A stretch of DNA of 64,000 bases from positions 1-64,000 of the forward strand of contig DASYER010000144.1 of the NCBI GenBank assembly GCA_036498905.1, in the 5' to 3' direction. The position numbers and the translations under genes are program-made. Origin of the DNA: DAIDKA01 sp036498905. Its GTDB lineage: Bacteria > Pseudomonadota > Gammaproteobacteria > Steroidobacterales > Steroidobacteraceae. Each line of letters begins with the position of its first letter. Within the stretch, counting starts at the first letter, position 1. Shown here one piece after another: positions 34,427 to 44,078 of this stretch. The notes under the pieces are model-generated. The model did not search any database and had not been told where the DNA came from. It saw only the letters and a list, made by a program, of their open reading frames with translations.

Positions 34427-35428
34427 ATGAGAATTGCCGTTTTGTTTGGCGGTACCAGCGAGGAGCGTGACGTTTCCATCGCCAGCGCCGCCCAGATCAT
34501 CCCGGCGCTGCGCGGATTGGGCCATGAGGTGCACGCCGTGGATACGGCCACCGGTCGCCTGCAGCCTCCACAGGAGCAGCGACTGCTGGCCAACCGGGTT
34601 GCCGCTGCACCGCCTTCCAGCACCACGATAGGACAGGTACGGGCTCGTGCCATCGCCCTGTCACCGGAAAGCTTCGACATCCGCGCCACCGATGTGGTGT
34701 TCCTCGCACTGCACGGGGGCGCCGGCGAGGACGGACGCATTCAGGCCCTGCTGGATCTGGCCGGCATGCCGTACACCGGCAGCAACCATATCGCCAGCGC
34801 CGCCGCCATGGACAAGGACTTTGCGAAGCAGCTGTTCAGGTCCGCGGGTGTTCCCACTGCCGATTGGCTGATGGCGCCTGTGGAGGCCATCAAGGTCGAT
34901 CAGACTCTCGGATGGCCGGTGGTCGTCAAGCCCAGCAAACAGGGCTCGACCGTCGGTTTGACCGTGGTCCGCACCGCCGCTGAGCTCGACGCGGCCATTC
35001 AGGCTGCAGGGGCGTTTGACGACGAGGTGATGATCGAGAAGTTCATTCCGGGGCGCGAGTTCACGGTCGGCATTCTGGATCGCCAGGCGCTGCCCGTCGG
35101 CGAGATCATCGTGCCGGGGGAAGTCTTCGACTACAAATCCAAGTACCAGCAAGGCGGCGCCCGGGAGGTATTTCCGGCGCAGATTCCGCAGGCCGAGACC
35201 ACCTTGCTGCAGGAGTACGCACTGCGCGCGCACCGTGCGCTGAAACTCGGCGCCTACAGCCGTATCGACTTCCGTCGCGATGCGGCAGGACATTTCTGGT
35301 GTCTCGAGGCCAACTCGCTCCCGGGCATGACCTCAACCAGCCTGCTGCCGCAGGCGGCCGCGGCCGCAGGCATCGACTTTCCGACGCTGCTGGAACGCAT
35401 CTGCCGCGGCGCCATCAGGCCGCGCTAG
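34427..35428 (+). CDS. ddl: D-alanine--D-alanine ligase family protein
   Basis: A 333-residue ATP-grasp enzyme. LHGGAGEDG (about 90-98), PYTGS, PVVVKPSKQGSTVG (ATP lysine) and CLEANSLPGMTSTSL are Ddl signatures. It joins two D-alanines for peptidoglycan. The usual ddlB lies in the mur-fts cluster; this copy is isolated, so it may be a second, ddlA-like copy. The start MRIAVLFGGTSEERDVS is family-like. It diverges from the ECF sigma gene. Confidence 0.88.
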   Translation: MRIAVLFGGTSEERDVSIASAAQIIPALRGLGHEVHAVDTATGRLQPPQEQRLLANRVAAAPPSSTTIGQVRARAIALSPESFDIRATDVVFLALHGGAGEDGRIQALLDLAGMPYTGSNHIASAAAMDKDFAKQLFRSAGVPTADWLMAPVEAIKVDQTLGWPVVVKPSKQGSTVGLTVVRTAAELDAAIQAAGAFDDEVMIEKFIPGREFTVGILDRQALPVGEIIVPGEVFDYKSKYQQGGAREVFPAQIPQAETTLLQEYALRAHRALKLGAYSRIDFRRDAAGHFWCLEANSLPGMTSTSLLPQAAAAAGIDFPTLLERICRGAIRPR

Positions 35429-35499
35429 GCGCACTTTCAATTTCCCGCCCGCGGGCGGAAGATCACGGCGCCGGGGCAACAACCCAGGAGTTTCCAGTC

Positions 35500-35904
35500 A
35501 TGCGACAGTCGATTGCGCTCTTTGCGATGGGGATCGCGGTGGGTACGCTGGCAACGGCGACGGTGGGCGCGGATCAGAATATCCAGTTTCTGGGAAGCGC
35601 GCCGAAATGGACCAAATCTGCCTCCCTGAACACAGCTGATGCTCTTGCCGAACTGCTGCGGACGAACCTGCGGCACTATGCGATTGCGCGCCGGATTCTT
35701 GCTGCCGCGAACGAAATCTGTGATTCGGCCAAGATGGACGTCGTACCGGTGAAGTTCGACGGGCAGGATGTCTTCTGTGCCCGCGGGTTTTGGCTGACGA
35801 GCAACCCGCCGAAGCGTTTTCTGCAGTTCCAGATTGACGATACCCGCTACTCGGCGCTGGTCGCGGTGCCGGACAAGGGCGCGAGGCTCGAGCCGGCGCA
35901 CTGA
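35500..35904 (+). CDS. Small exported protein, unknown function
   Basis: A 134-residue protein with CAGGAG eight bases before its ATG. A signal peptide covers about residues 1-23 (cleavage after TVGA). The mature part has two cysteines about 20 apart (EIC and VFC) that could form a disulfide and ends with a short beta-rich segment. No family is recognised. It precedes creD by 99 bases on the same strand. Confidence 0.6.
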   Translation: MRQSIALFAMGIAVGTLATATVGADQNIQFLGSAPKWTKSASLNTADALAELLRTNLRHYAIARRILAAANEICDSAKMDVVPVKFDGQDVFCARGFWLTSNPPKRFLQFQIDDTRYSALVAVPDKGARLEPAH

Positions 35905-36003
35905 GCTTGCAGCAACTCGCCTCCTGCCCCTTTTTGCCACGATTGCGTCATCGGTCCTCCACTCTGCGTTGCAAAGCTTGCCACGCAAACCGGAGACCCT
36001 ATC

Positions 36004-37311
36004 GTGAACAATCTGACCCGTTCGACATCGGCAAAGGCTGCCACTCTGACCGTCATTGCGCTGCTATTGCTGATTCCGCTGGCCCTGCTCGCGAACCTGG
36101 TGGCGGAGCGCGTCAGCGAACGCGATTCAGCCGTCGCGTCCGTTGCCCACGGTTGGGGTGATCGCCAATGGCTGAGCGGCCCGATCCTTGCCATTCCTGT
36201 GACTACGGATGGGGTTTCGGATCAGCCGCGCGACTGGTACGTGCTGGCGGACAATGTGGATCTGAGCGTCGATTTGAAGGTCCAACCGGTGCCGCGAAGC
36301 GTCGGTTCGTATGCAGTGCCGGTTTATGTGGCACGAGTGCACGCCAAGGGTGATTTTGACGTCGCGCGCGAAATCGCCCGCCTGAGCCGCAGCGACGCAA
36401 GGCTGCGAATTCACGTCGACCAGGCACGCCTGCTGCTTCCGGTGAATGATCTGCGGGGCCTGCACGACCTGCACTCCGCGTCGGGTGAGTTCCAGGATTT
36501 CGAGCCCGCCGCTGGATTTCCGATTCCGACGCTGGCCGCGACCTTGAGTCCGGGGACCGAGCTGGCCACGGGACGCCACTCCTTTGACCTCACGTTCGAG
36601 GTGGCCGGAACTCAGTCGCTGCAGTTTCTACCCTTGGCAAGGACCATGCAGGTCCACAGCCGCGGCAACTGGCCTGATCCGGGCTTCACCGATGGTTTCC
36701 TGCCTCTCGAGCGTCACACCGACGCGAAGGGTTTCATGGCCAACTGGCAGATACTCAGCTTCAATCGATCCTACGGGGACCGCTGGCTGCAGGACTCGGT
36801 TGCAGCTGCCACGATCCTCAACAGTGGATTCGGAATCGAACTAGTACAGCCTGTCGACATCTACCAGCGCAGCACGCGTTCCGTAAAATACGGCGGCCTG
36901 TTCATTGCGCTGAGTTTTATGACATTGTTCCTGGTAGAGGCACGCCAGCGCCTTCCCATCCACCCGATCCAGTACGGGCTGATGGGCCTGGCCCTGAGCG
37001 TGTTCTATCTGCTGCTGCTCGCACTCTCGGAGCATGTCGGCTTCATCGGTGCATATCTGCTTGCAACAGCCGCGCTATGCACGCTCATGGGACTGTACCT
37101 TGCCGGTGCGCTGCGCAGTGCGAGAGCGGGCGCGACTGCGGCGGGCATCTTTGCCGGCACCTATGCGTTGCTTTACCTGCTGGTGACCAGCGACAACAAC
37201 GCGCTGCTGGCGGGATCGATTGCACTGTTTACATTGCTGAGTATTGTCATGCTGCTCACCCGTCGGCTGGACTGGTATGCGCAGGACGCAGGCGTAGGCC
37301 GTGCCGGTTGA
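36004..37311 (+). CDS. creD: Inner-membrane protein CreD
   Basis: A 435-residue protein starting with GTG after GGAGAC. It has an N-terminal membrane span (about 15-38), a large periplasmic domain and about five to six spans in the C-terminal third (GGLFIALSFMTLFLVE onward). It matches CreD, which affects envelope integrity and colicin E2 or beta-lactam tolerance in other bacteria. The usual creBC regulators are not adjacent. Its 3' end overlaps the convergent monooxygenase gene by 56 bases. Confidence 0.9.
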   Translation: MNNLTRSTSAKAATLTVIALLLLIPLALLANLVAERVSERDSAVASVAHGWGDRQWLSGPILAIPVTTDGVSDQPRDWYVLADNVDLSVDLKVQPVPRSVGSYAVPVYVARVHAKGDFDVAREIARLSRSDARLRIHVDQARLLLPVNDLRGLHDLHSASGEFQDFEPAAGFPIPTLAATLSPGTELATGRHSFDLTFEVAGTQSLQFLPLARTMQVHSRGNWPDPGFTDGFLPLERHTDAKGFMANWQILSFNRSYGDRWLQDSVAAATILNSGFGIELVQPVDIYQRSTRSVKYGGLFIALSFMTLFLVEARQRLPIHPIQYGLMGLALSVFYLLLLALSEHVGFIGAYLLATAALCTLMGLYLAGALRSARAGATAAGIFAGTYALLYLLVTSDNNALLAGSIALFTLLSIVMLLTRRLDWYAQDAGVGRAG

Positions 37312-38800
37312 GATAGCGCTCGAGCGTTGCCGGATCCTGCCCCTTTGCCGCCAGGGCAATGTAGGCGTCGGGTCGGATCAGGTACATCGCATCCTTGGCG
37401 AAGCCGGCCCGCTCATGGGCCGCCTCCCATTCGAACGCATGAACGGTGACTCGGGAAGCGCACCATGCACTCAGCGTGGCGCTGACACTGCCATACACGT
37501 GCAATTGCCACTGTGGTGTTGCCAGCGTATCGAAGTTGTCACTGCGCGAGGCCTTTGCCCACGGCAGGCGATCACCTGCGTGAATCCGACCGATTGACCC
37601 GCTGCTGATGGTACTGGCCCGATACTCGATCACCAGCTGCGAGACCGCTCTGTACAGAAAGTTGCGCACCGACTTCAAGGTGAACAGCGCCGGCACGACG
37701 ATAGGCAGGATGCGCGTACGGATGAAGGCTGCGGTGCGGCTCTCAACCGTTCCCAACGTGAAGCCGCGATCGGTCGTCGCCACGAGTTTCAGTGCGAAAG
37801 CCCGCCTTTCGACCTCGTAGGTATCCAGGAGCGCATCGGATGCATGTCCGGTCAATACACTGTGCAACTTCCAGGCGAGATTGATCGCATCCCCAATGCC
37901 GGTATTCATCCCCTGGCCACCCGCCGGACTATGGATATGAGCGGCATCGCCCAGCAGGAAGATGCGCGCCTGGCGGAAACGGTCGGCGACGCGGTGATGC
38001 ACGTGGTAGGTCGAGAACCAGTTGACCTTCTGAATCTTCACTTTCATGTGTTCGATGGCACGGGCGCTCACGTCGTCGAATCGCAGGCTCTGTGGATTCG
38101 CGGCCCGCTCGCCGCGGACAGTTCCGATCAGACGCGCCCGACCCTGCCCTTTCAACGGAAAGATGGCGAGGAAATCCGCTTCATCCAGCTCGACATGCAG
38201 TTCGCCATCGAGCGCCGGCCCGGCGGCGTCCACATCGGCCACGTAGAACAGCTGGTCATAGGTGCCGCCGGGAAATCCGGCGCCGATGCCCTGCCGCACA
38301 ACTGAGCGCGCTCCATCACAACCGGCAAGATAGGCAGCCTCGCACGATTGTTCCTGACCGTCAGGTCCGCGCAGCACTGCCGTGACGCTCTGTGCTGCCG
38401 TGCTGAAGCGCAGCAGCTCGGTATTCCGTTCGACGTTCACACCCGCCGCCGCGAGTCGTTCGATGAGCAGCCGTTCGTGCTGGTCCTGTGGAAAAACAAA
38501 AGGCCCATAGGGGGAAAGGGTTCCGGCAATGTTTTCGAAGGAAACCCGCGCGGCGCGTTTGCCGCGGGCCCACAGATTGATGGCCGGGACCTTGTGTCCG
38601 CGCGCAAGAACGGCGTCGGTGAGATCAAGCTGCCGATACAGCTCAAGCGTGCGTGCCTGGACGGCCAGCGCCCGTGAGGTGGTACCGGGGCCGGCGGTCA
38701 TATCGATGATGCGGACGCAGACGCCCAGTTTCGTAAGCCACAGCGCCAGCACCAGGCCGGTAGGCCCGGCACCCACGATGAGCACGTCGCAGCGTTTCAT
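37256..38800 (-). CDS. FAD-dependent aromatic monooxygenase
   Basis: A 514-residue flavoprotein of the p-hydroxybenzoate hydroxylase fold. The FAD motifs are IVGAGPTGLVLALWL (about 8-22), a DG-like segment near AGCDGARSVVRQGIG and GDAAHIHSPAGGQGMNTGIGD. A C-terminal thioredoxin-like domain (about 400-514) is typical of phenol-type hydroxylases. It probably hydroxylates an aromatic compound with NAD(P)H. The start overlaps the upstream esterase stop by four bases, so the two form a coupled pair. Confidence 0.88.
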   Translation of the reverse strand: MKRCDVLIVGAGPTGLVLALWLTKLGVCVRIIDMTAGPGTTSRALAVQARTLELYRQLDLTDAVLARGHKVPAINLWARGKRAARVSFENIAGTLSPYGPFVFPQDQHERLLIERLAAAGVNVERNTELLRFSTAAQSVTAVLRGPDGQEQSCEAAYLAGCDGARSVVRQGIGAGFPGGTYDQLFYVADVDAAGPALDGELHVELDEADFLAIFPLKGQGRARLIGTVRGERAANPQSLRFDDVSARAIEHMKVKIQKVNWFSTYHVHHRVADRFRQARIFLLGDAAHIHSPAGGQGMNTGIGDAINLAWKLHSVLTGHASDALLDTYEVERRAFALKLVATTDRGFTLGTVESRTAAFIRTRILPIVVPALFTLKSVRNFLYRAVSQLVIEYRASTISSGSIGRIHAGDRLPWAKASRSDNFDTLATPQWQLHVYGSVSATLSAWCASRVTVHAFEWEAAHERAGFAKDAMYLIRPDAYIALAAKGQDPATLERYLNRHGLRLRPAHTSPADG

Positions 38801-40293
38801 TTCATCGGCGCGCGACAGGTGAAATTCCCGGCATCATCAATGCTGCCGTTGCCGTTGTAGCGGGCGACCTGCGGATAGGGACACAACGGTCGCGTGCGAT
38901 CGACCTTCCCGGCGCGGCCATGCGCCGCGACAATCCGCTCGGGCGCCTTGCCCTGCTCGACCCACTGTTCCAGGGCGCTGAGGCTGTCAAAGCTGTCAGG
39001 GCCCTCCCCGCCCGCGCAATGCGCCATGCCGGGAGCCATGAACAATCTGACCCAGTCATCCGCACGCTTCGGATCCGGACTGAAGCGACGCACTGATGTA
39101 AAAAAATCGATGGTGGATCCGGGGGCAACCTGCTGATCCGCCCAACCGTGATACAGCAGCAGCTTGCCGCCGTGTTGGGCGAAGGGACCCAGGTGTGGAT
39201 CCATTTCATCCAGATCGCGATCGATCGCATGCGCCTTGGCAGCATCGCGGTCCAGATCAAAGCCATGCCAATCCCAGTTCGCGTCCTGGTAGACCACGTA
39301 TCGAAATTCATCCAGGAACAGATCGGCGGGACTCGGACCTGCAGCCATGCGCCCCCAGCGCAGTTCCGTGCCCGGCTCAAGTCGCTCAAACAGGACCTGG
39401 CCCTGCTTGCCCGTTGCCGGGCTGATCAGCGTCCGCGCGGTTTGGACCTGCCGCGCGGTCAGGCAGTCCGCGGCATCCGATCCCTTGCATTGCAGTTCCG
39501 AAAAGTCCACATGGCAATTGCGAGGCTCGCTGATCAGGCCGTCCTTCAAGCCATCTTTGGCATCACACGCCGCCAGGACCGCCGCATGGATCATGGGGTA
39601 CTTGGCGGGCGCGATGTAGGCGGCCGGGTCCTTGACGGTCTGCGTGGCCAGCCACAGGGCCCATGCATTGCGCCGTATGTTGGCCGGATCCCCGGCAATG
39701 ATCCCGTCGAACTCATCCGGGTAGCGATACGCCTGGATCAGACCTTCGCGTCCACCGCCCGAACAACCCTGCCAGTAGGCGTGGCTCGAAGCACGACCAT
39801 ACAGCGCCTTGATGAGCGCCTTGGCCTCAACGGTGGTCTCGTGTTCCGCGCGATAGGCGAAATCGATGAGCTTCTGTGGGTGCCCCAAGGCAAAGCTGCC
39901 GCTACGTCCCCGATGACCGTCGTCGGATGCGAGCGTGGCATAGCCGCGACGCAGTCCCTGAGCAAGACCGTCAAAGTCGACGGCGCCGCCCCAACCACCG
40001 CTGCCGATGGCGAGCAACTTGCCGTTCCAGTTCACGGGCAACCAGATTTCCGCGCCGATGTCCGAGTCGGAGGTGGGCTTCAACCGCACCACCACACGAC
40101 AGAACCCGGGCAGCTGCTGCAGCGCCCGGCCATTGTCAGGTGGCGTGAATGTTCCCGCCGCCACGGTCTGGGCTGTGACAATTTCGGCTTTGCCGGTACT
40201 CAGGGCGGCAAGGCCCTCGCAGCCGGCCGCGTGAACGCCGGTGGACAACAGGGCCGTCGCCGCGCCGATCAATAAAGTGTTTTGAATATTCAT
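38797..40293 (-). CDS. Exported tannase/feruloyl esterase family hydrolase
   Basis: A 498-residue secreted alpha/beta hydrolase with a signal peptide ending near HAAG (about 22). The nucleophile motif is QGCSGGGREG, the acid region KLLLYHGWADQQ and the histidine region APGMAHCAGG, with paired cysteines as in tannases, feruloyl esterases and MHETase. It would release phenolic acids from esters. It is coupled with the FAD monooxygenase downstream, which suggests a small phenolic-ester utilisation unit. Four bases separate it from the putA stop codon. Confidence 0.88.
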   Translation of the reverse strand: MNIQNTLLIGAATALLSTGVHAAGCEGLAALSTGKAEIVTAQTVAAGTFTPPDNGRALQQLPGFCRVVVRLKPTSDSDIGAEIWLPVNWNGKLLAIGSGGWGGAVDFDGLAQGLRRGYATLASDDGHRGRSGSFALGHPQKLIDFAYRAEHETTVEAKALIKALYGRASSHAYWQGCSGGGREGLIQAYRYPDEFDGIIAGDPANIRRNAWALWLATQTVKDPAAYIAPAKYPMIHAAVLAACDAKDGLKDGLISEPRNCHVDFSELQCKGSDAADCLTARQVQTARTLISPATGKQGQVLFERLEPGTELRWGRMAAGPSPADLFLDEFRYVVYQDANWDWHGFDLDRDAAKAHAIDRDLDEMDPHLGPFAQHGGKLLLYHGWADQQVAPGSTIDFFTSVRRFSPDPKRADDWVRLFMAPGMAHCAGGEGPDSFDSLSALEQWVEQGKAPERIVAAHGRAGKVDRTRPLCPYPQVARYNGNGSIDDAGNFTCRAPMK

Positions 40294-40297
40294 GGAT

Positions 40298-43200
40298 CTA
40301 TAGTGACAACAGGCTTGCGTTACCGCCCAGGGCCGCAGTATTGACCGTCACGGTCTGTTCGGTCACGAATCTTTGCAGATAGTGCGGTCCGCCCGCCTTC
40401 GGTCCCGTGCCCGACAGGCCGCGGCCGCCAAAGGGCTGCACGCCGACCACCGCGCCAATCATGTTGCGATTCACGTAGACATTCCCGACGGCGACGCGAT
40501 CCGCGATGTACTGCGCGGCGCTGTCAATGCGCGTGTGGATGCCCATGGTCAGTCCGTAGCCCAAGCGGTTGACGTCATCGAGGGTCGCATCAAGGGCGTC
40601 GGCGCGGTAGCGCACGACATGCAGGACCGGACCGAAGACCTCGCGCTCCACTGCCGCAATGCTTGCCACCTCCACCGCCAGCGGCGCGAAGTAGCGACCC
40701 GCACCTAGGTTCGCTGCGCGGCGCGCCTGATGCTGCCAGCGTGCATTGACGACAATCCGGGCCGCATAGTCCTCCAAAGCCCGCAGCGCCTTATCGTCGA
40801 TCACCGGGCCGACATCAGTGTTCAGCTGCCATGGGGGTCCCATCGTCAGCTCATCCATCTGTCCGGCCAGCAGTGCCAGCACGCGTTGCGCAATCTCCTC
40901 CTGCAGCACCAGAATGCGCAGCGCCGAGCAGCGTTGACCGGCGCTGTTGAAGGCGGAAGTGACACTGTCCAGCACCACCTGCTCCGGCAATGCGGAGCTG
41001 TCGGCCAGCAGCACATTGATGCCGCCGGTTTCAGCGATCAGCGTTGCGATCGGGCCGGATCGGTCCGCGAGCTTGCGTTCGATGCGACGCGCTGTCCCGG
41101 TGGATCCGGTAAACACGACGCCGCAAATCCGCGGATCCGCGCTGAGCGCCTCACCGATCGCGGGGCCGCCCGGCAATAGCTGCAGGGTCTCGGCCGGAAC
41201 ACCGGCGCGGTGCAGCAGCTCGACGGCCAGCGCAGCGTTGAGCGGTGTCTGCTCGGCCGGCTTGGCCACCACGGCATTGCCCATGACCAGCGCCGCGCTC
41301 ACCTGGCCGGTGAAGATCGAGAGCGGGAAGTTCCAGGGACTGATGCAGGCGAACACGCCACGACCCCGGATGCGCAACGTGTTGCGCTCGCCCGTCGGGC
41401 CGGGGAGCAGCAACGGTGCACCGAGGACCCGCGCCTGCGCGGCGTAGTAGCACAGGAAGTCGATGGCTTCGCGCACCTCTGCGGCACTGTCGGGCAGCGT
41501 GCGGCCGGCCTCCAGCACGCAGCGCGCAATCAGTTCGGCGCGGTGCAATTCGAACAGATCGGCGGCACGCTCGAGGATGCCGGCGCGCTGCTCGAAGGGG
41601 CGCGAATTCCATGCTGGCTGGGCCAAGACCGCGCGGTTGAGCGCCTGATCCGCCTGCGAGAAAGACGCCTGCTCAAGCGCGCCGAACTTGGGTACGGCAG
41701 CGCGACACTCATCCACCAGGATCCGCAGTTCACCCCCGTCGGCAAAATTGATCCCCCGCGAATTCAGCCGCGCTGAACCAAACAGCTGCGAGGGGAGCGC
41801 AATGCGCGGCTGCGCCACGGGCCGGGTCTGCTCGGCCTCGGCCACCGGGTCCGTGACGATCTGCTGCGCCGGCAGTCGTTCATCCACGATCCGGTTGACG
41901 AACGAGGTGTTGGCGCCATTCTCAAGCAATCGGCGTACCAGGTAAGGCAGCAGCTGCGCATGCGGACCCACCGGCGCATACACGCGACAGGTGGCGGAGG
42001 CCTCCTTGCCGGCATCGCGATTGCCGATGACCTGTTCGTACAGTGCCTCCCCCATGCCGTGCAGGCGTTGGAACTCGAACCGGTCAGGTGCCACGCCGGA
42101 CATGATCTGGGTCACATAGGCCACGGTGTGGGCGTTGTGGGTGGCAAATTGGGGATAGATCGCGTCCAGGTGGCCTGCCAGCAGGCGCGCGCAGGCCAGG
42201 TAGGAGACATCGGTATTCATCTTGCGGGTGAAGACCGGGAAGCCCGCAAGACCGCGCTCCTGCGCATGCTTGATCTCACTGTCCCAGTACGCGCCCTTCA
42301 CCAGGCGCACCGCAATTCGGCGTTGCAGCGCAGTGGCGCGGCGGATCAGCCACTGCAGGACCGCGTAAGCGCGTTTCTGGTAGGCCTGGACCGCCACCCC
42401 GAAGTCGCCAGCCCCGTCAGGCAGCTCGCCCGCCAGGACCTCCTCCACCAGCAGCAGCGTGAGCTCGAGACGCTCGGCCTCCTCGGCATCGACCGTAAGT
42501 GAGACTCCGGCGGTACGCGCCTGGCTGGCGAGGTTCAGCAGAGTCGGTCCCAACTCCCGCAATACCCGCTCGCGCTGCAGGAACTCAAAGCGCGGATGCA
42601 GCGCCGAGAGCTTCACGGAAATGCCGGGAGGCGGCAATGTGGACTCATGGTGCCGCGCATGACGTGCGAGCGTGCTGATTGCGTCCCGGTACTTCTCGAG
42701 GTACCGCTGCGCATCGATGGCGGTGATGGCCGCTTCGCCCAGCATGTCGAAGGAGTAGGCGTAGTGGCGCGCGCTGCCGCTGCCGGCGCGCCGCAGCGCT
42801 TCACCGATGTCCTGCCCCATGACGAATTGATGGCCCAGCACGCGCATCGCCTGCCGCAGCGCGGCACGTGCCACCGGTTCACCCACACGCGTGGCCAGGC
42901 GCCCGAACCAGCCACGCAGTGAACCGATTTCACCCCGATCGAGCTCGACGAGCTTGCCGGTCAGCATCAGGCCCCAGGTCGAGGCGTTGACCAGCAGTGA
43001 ATCGCTGTCGCCCAGATGCCGTTCCCAATCCCCCGCCGCGAGCCTGTCGGCGATCAGGCGGTCCGCGGTGGCTGTGTCCGGAATGCGCAGCAGCGCCTCG
43101 GCCAGGCACATCAGCACCACCCCCTCTGGGGAAGCGAGGTGGTACTGCTGCAGCAGCTCATCAAGGCCGCCGCGTGAGCGCCCGGACCGCACACCCAGCA

Positions 43201-43384
43201 CCAGCTGCAGCGCCCGTTCCTGCACGGCGCTGCGCGCCGCCGGCGGCAGGCGTGCCAGATCACACAGACGCGGCACGACCTCATCCTCCGCAGCCAGGAA
43301 TTGCGGATTTATGGCATCGCCCACCGCGGAGTCGAGCCTCTCCGCGGCGGCAGAAAAGGCGTTCTCAGCCGGCGGCGCGTCCAT
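40298..43384 (-). CDS. putA: Bifunctional proline dehydrogenase / L-glutamate-gamma-semialdehyde dehydrogenase
   Basis: A protein of about 1028 residues that converts proline to glutamate. The proline dehydrogenase barrel (about 110-480) includes KLSALHPRFE and VRLVKGAYWDSEIK. The aldehyde dehydrogenase domain (about 540-1000) includes AETGGINVLLADSSAL, the catalytic cysteine in NSAGQRCSALRIL and YVNRNMIGAVVGVQPFGG. Length and the absence of an N-terminal ribbon-helix-helix place it in the class that does not regulate its own gene. Its start overlaps the end of the transporter gene by 20 bases. Confidence 0.95.
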   Translation of the reverse strand: MDAPPAENAFSAAAERLDSAVGDAINPQFLAAEDEVVPRLCDLARLPPAARSAVQERALQLVLGVRSGRSRGGLDELLQQYHLASPEGVVLMCLAEALLRIPDTATADRLIADRLAAGDWERHLGDSDSLLVNASTWGLMLTGKLVELDRGEIGSLRGWFGRLATRVGEPVARAALRQAMRVLGHQFVMGQDIGEALRRAGSGSARHYAYSFDMLGEAAITAIDAQRYLEKYRDAISTLARHARHHESTLPPPGISVKLSALHPRFEFLQRERVLRELGPTLLNLASQARTAGVSLTVDAEEAERLELTLLLVEEVLAGELPDGAGDFGVAVQAYQKRAYAVLQWLIRRATALQRRIAVRLVKGAYWDSEIKHAQERGLAGFPVFTRKMNTDVSYLACARLLAGHLDAIYPQFATHNAHTVAYVTQIMSGVAPDRFEFQRLHGMGEALYEQVIGNRDAGKEASATCRVYAPVGPHAQLLPYLVRRLLENGANTSFVNRIVDERLPAQQIVTDPVAEAEQTRPVAQPRIALPSQLFGSARLNSRGINFADGGELRILVDECRAAVPKFGALEQASFSQADQALNRAVLAQPAWNSRPFEQRAGILERAADLFELHRAELIARCVLEAGRTLPDSAAEVREAIDFLCYYAAQARVLGAPLLLPGPTGERNTLRIRGRGVFACISPWNFPLSIFTGQVSAALVMGNAVVAKPAEQTPLNAALAVELLHRAGVPAETLQLLPGGPAIGEALSADPRICGVVFTGSTGTARRIERKLADRSGPIATLIAETGGINVLLADSSALPEQVVLDSVTSAFNSAGQRCSALRILVLQEEIAQRVLALLAGQMDELTMGPPWQLNTDVGPVIDDKALRALEDYAARIVVNARWQHQARRAANLGAGRYFAPLAVEVASIAAVEREVFGPVLHVVRYRADALDATLDDVNRLGYGLTMGIHTRIDSAAQYIADRVAVGNVYVNRNMIGAVVGVQPFGGRGLSGTGPKAGGPHYLQRFVTEQTVTVNTAALGGNASLLSL

Positions 43385-44078
43385 CCGGCACGCGCAGCGA
43401 GAATGGCGTGAAATTCGTGTTCCGGTCGTAGTAATCCACGCCCTCGGCACGCTTGAGGAAGTTGACCAGTTGGTAGGTCAGGGGCGTCGAGAGCACTTCC
43501 CAGCTCGACTTCAGCACGTACTGCGTCGTGATCAGTGCCAGCAGCTCCCCCCGCGGCATGGTCCCGGCAAAAGCGATGGTCATGAACAGCGCCGAATCGA
43601 CCAGTTCACCGCATAACGTCGAGCCGATCGTACGGGTCCACAGCCAGCGACCCTGGGTGAGGATCTTCATTTTCGCCAGCACGAAACTATTGACGAAGGA
43701 TCCGCACCAGAAAGCGATGATCGAGCCGGCGATGATGCGCGGGGTGTTGCTGAACATCGCCTCCACCGCCGCCTGGTACTCACGCCCCGAAGCCGAGGAC
43801 GGCAGATGCACGACGACCAGCGACATCACGGTAGCGAACAGCAACGCTCCAAATCCACTCCACACCACGCGCCGATCGCGTGCGTAGCCGTAAACCTCGG
43901 TGAGCACGTCACCGAAGAAGTAGGAAATGGGGAAAAACACCACGCCGGCAACGAACGTCACCGTGCCGAACACCGGCACGTGCACCGTCGCCTCCTTGCC
44001 GGGGCCGATCAGGTTCGCGCACAGCAGGACGCAAACGTAGGCGCCGAGTATGAGGTCGTAATATTTGAAGTTCTTCAA
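43365..44078 (-). CDS. yhhQ: Queuosine precursor transporter (VUT/YhhQ family)
   Basis: A 237-residue membrane protein with about six hydrophobic spans. MKNFKYYDLILGAYVCVLLCANLIGPGK and FPISYFFGDVLTEVYGYARDR are family hallmarks. It imports queuosine precursors such as preQ0 and preQ1 for tRNA modification. It starts with TTG overlapping the hslR stop (TTGA), and its end overlaps putA. Confidence 0.9.
   Translation of the reverse strand: MKNFKYYDLILGAYVCVLLCANLIGPGKEATVHVPVFGTVTFVAGVVFFPISYFFGDVLTEVYGYARDRRVVWSGFGALLFATVMSLVVVHLPSSASGREYQAAVEAMFSNTPRIIAGSIIAFWCGSFVNSFVLAKMKILTQGRWLWTRTIGSTLCGELVDSALFMTIAFAGTMPRGELLALITTQYVLKSSWEVLSTPLTYQLVNFLKRAEGVDYYDRNTNFTPFSLRVPDGRAAG

Noticed and set aside
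39148..40275. 375-codon plus-strand frame opposite the tannase-type gene
   Set aside because: The minus-strand frame has complete catalytic motifs; this one is Gln/Arg-rich without any family.
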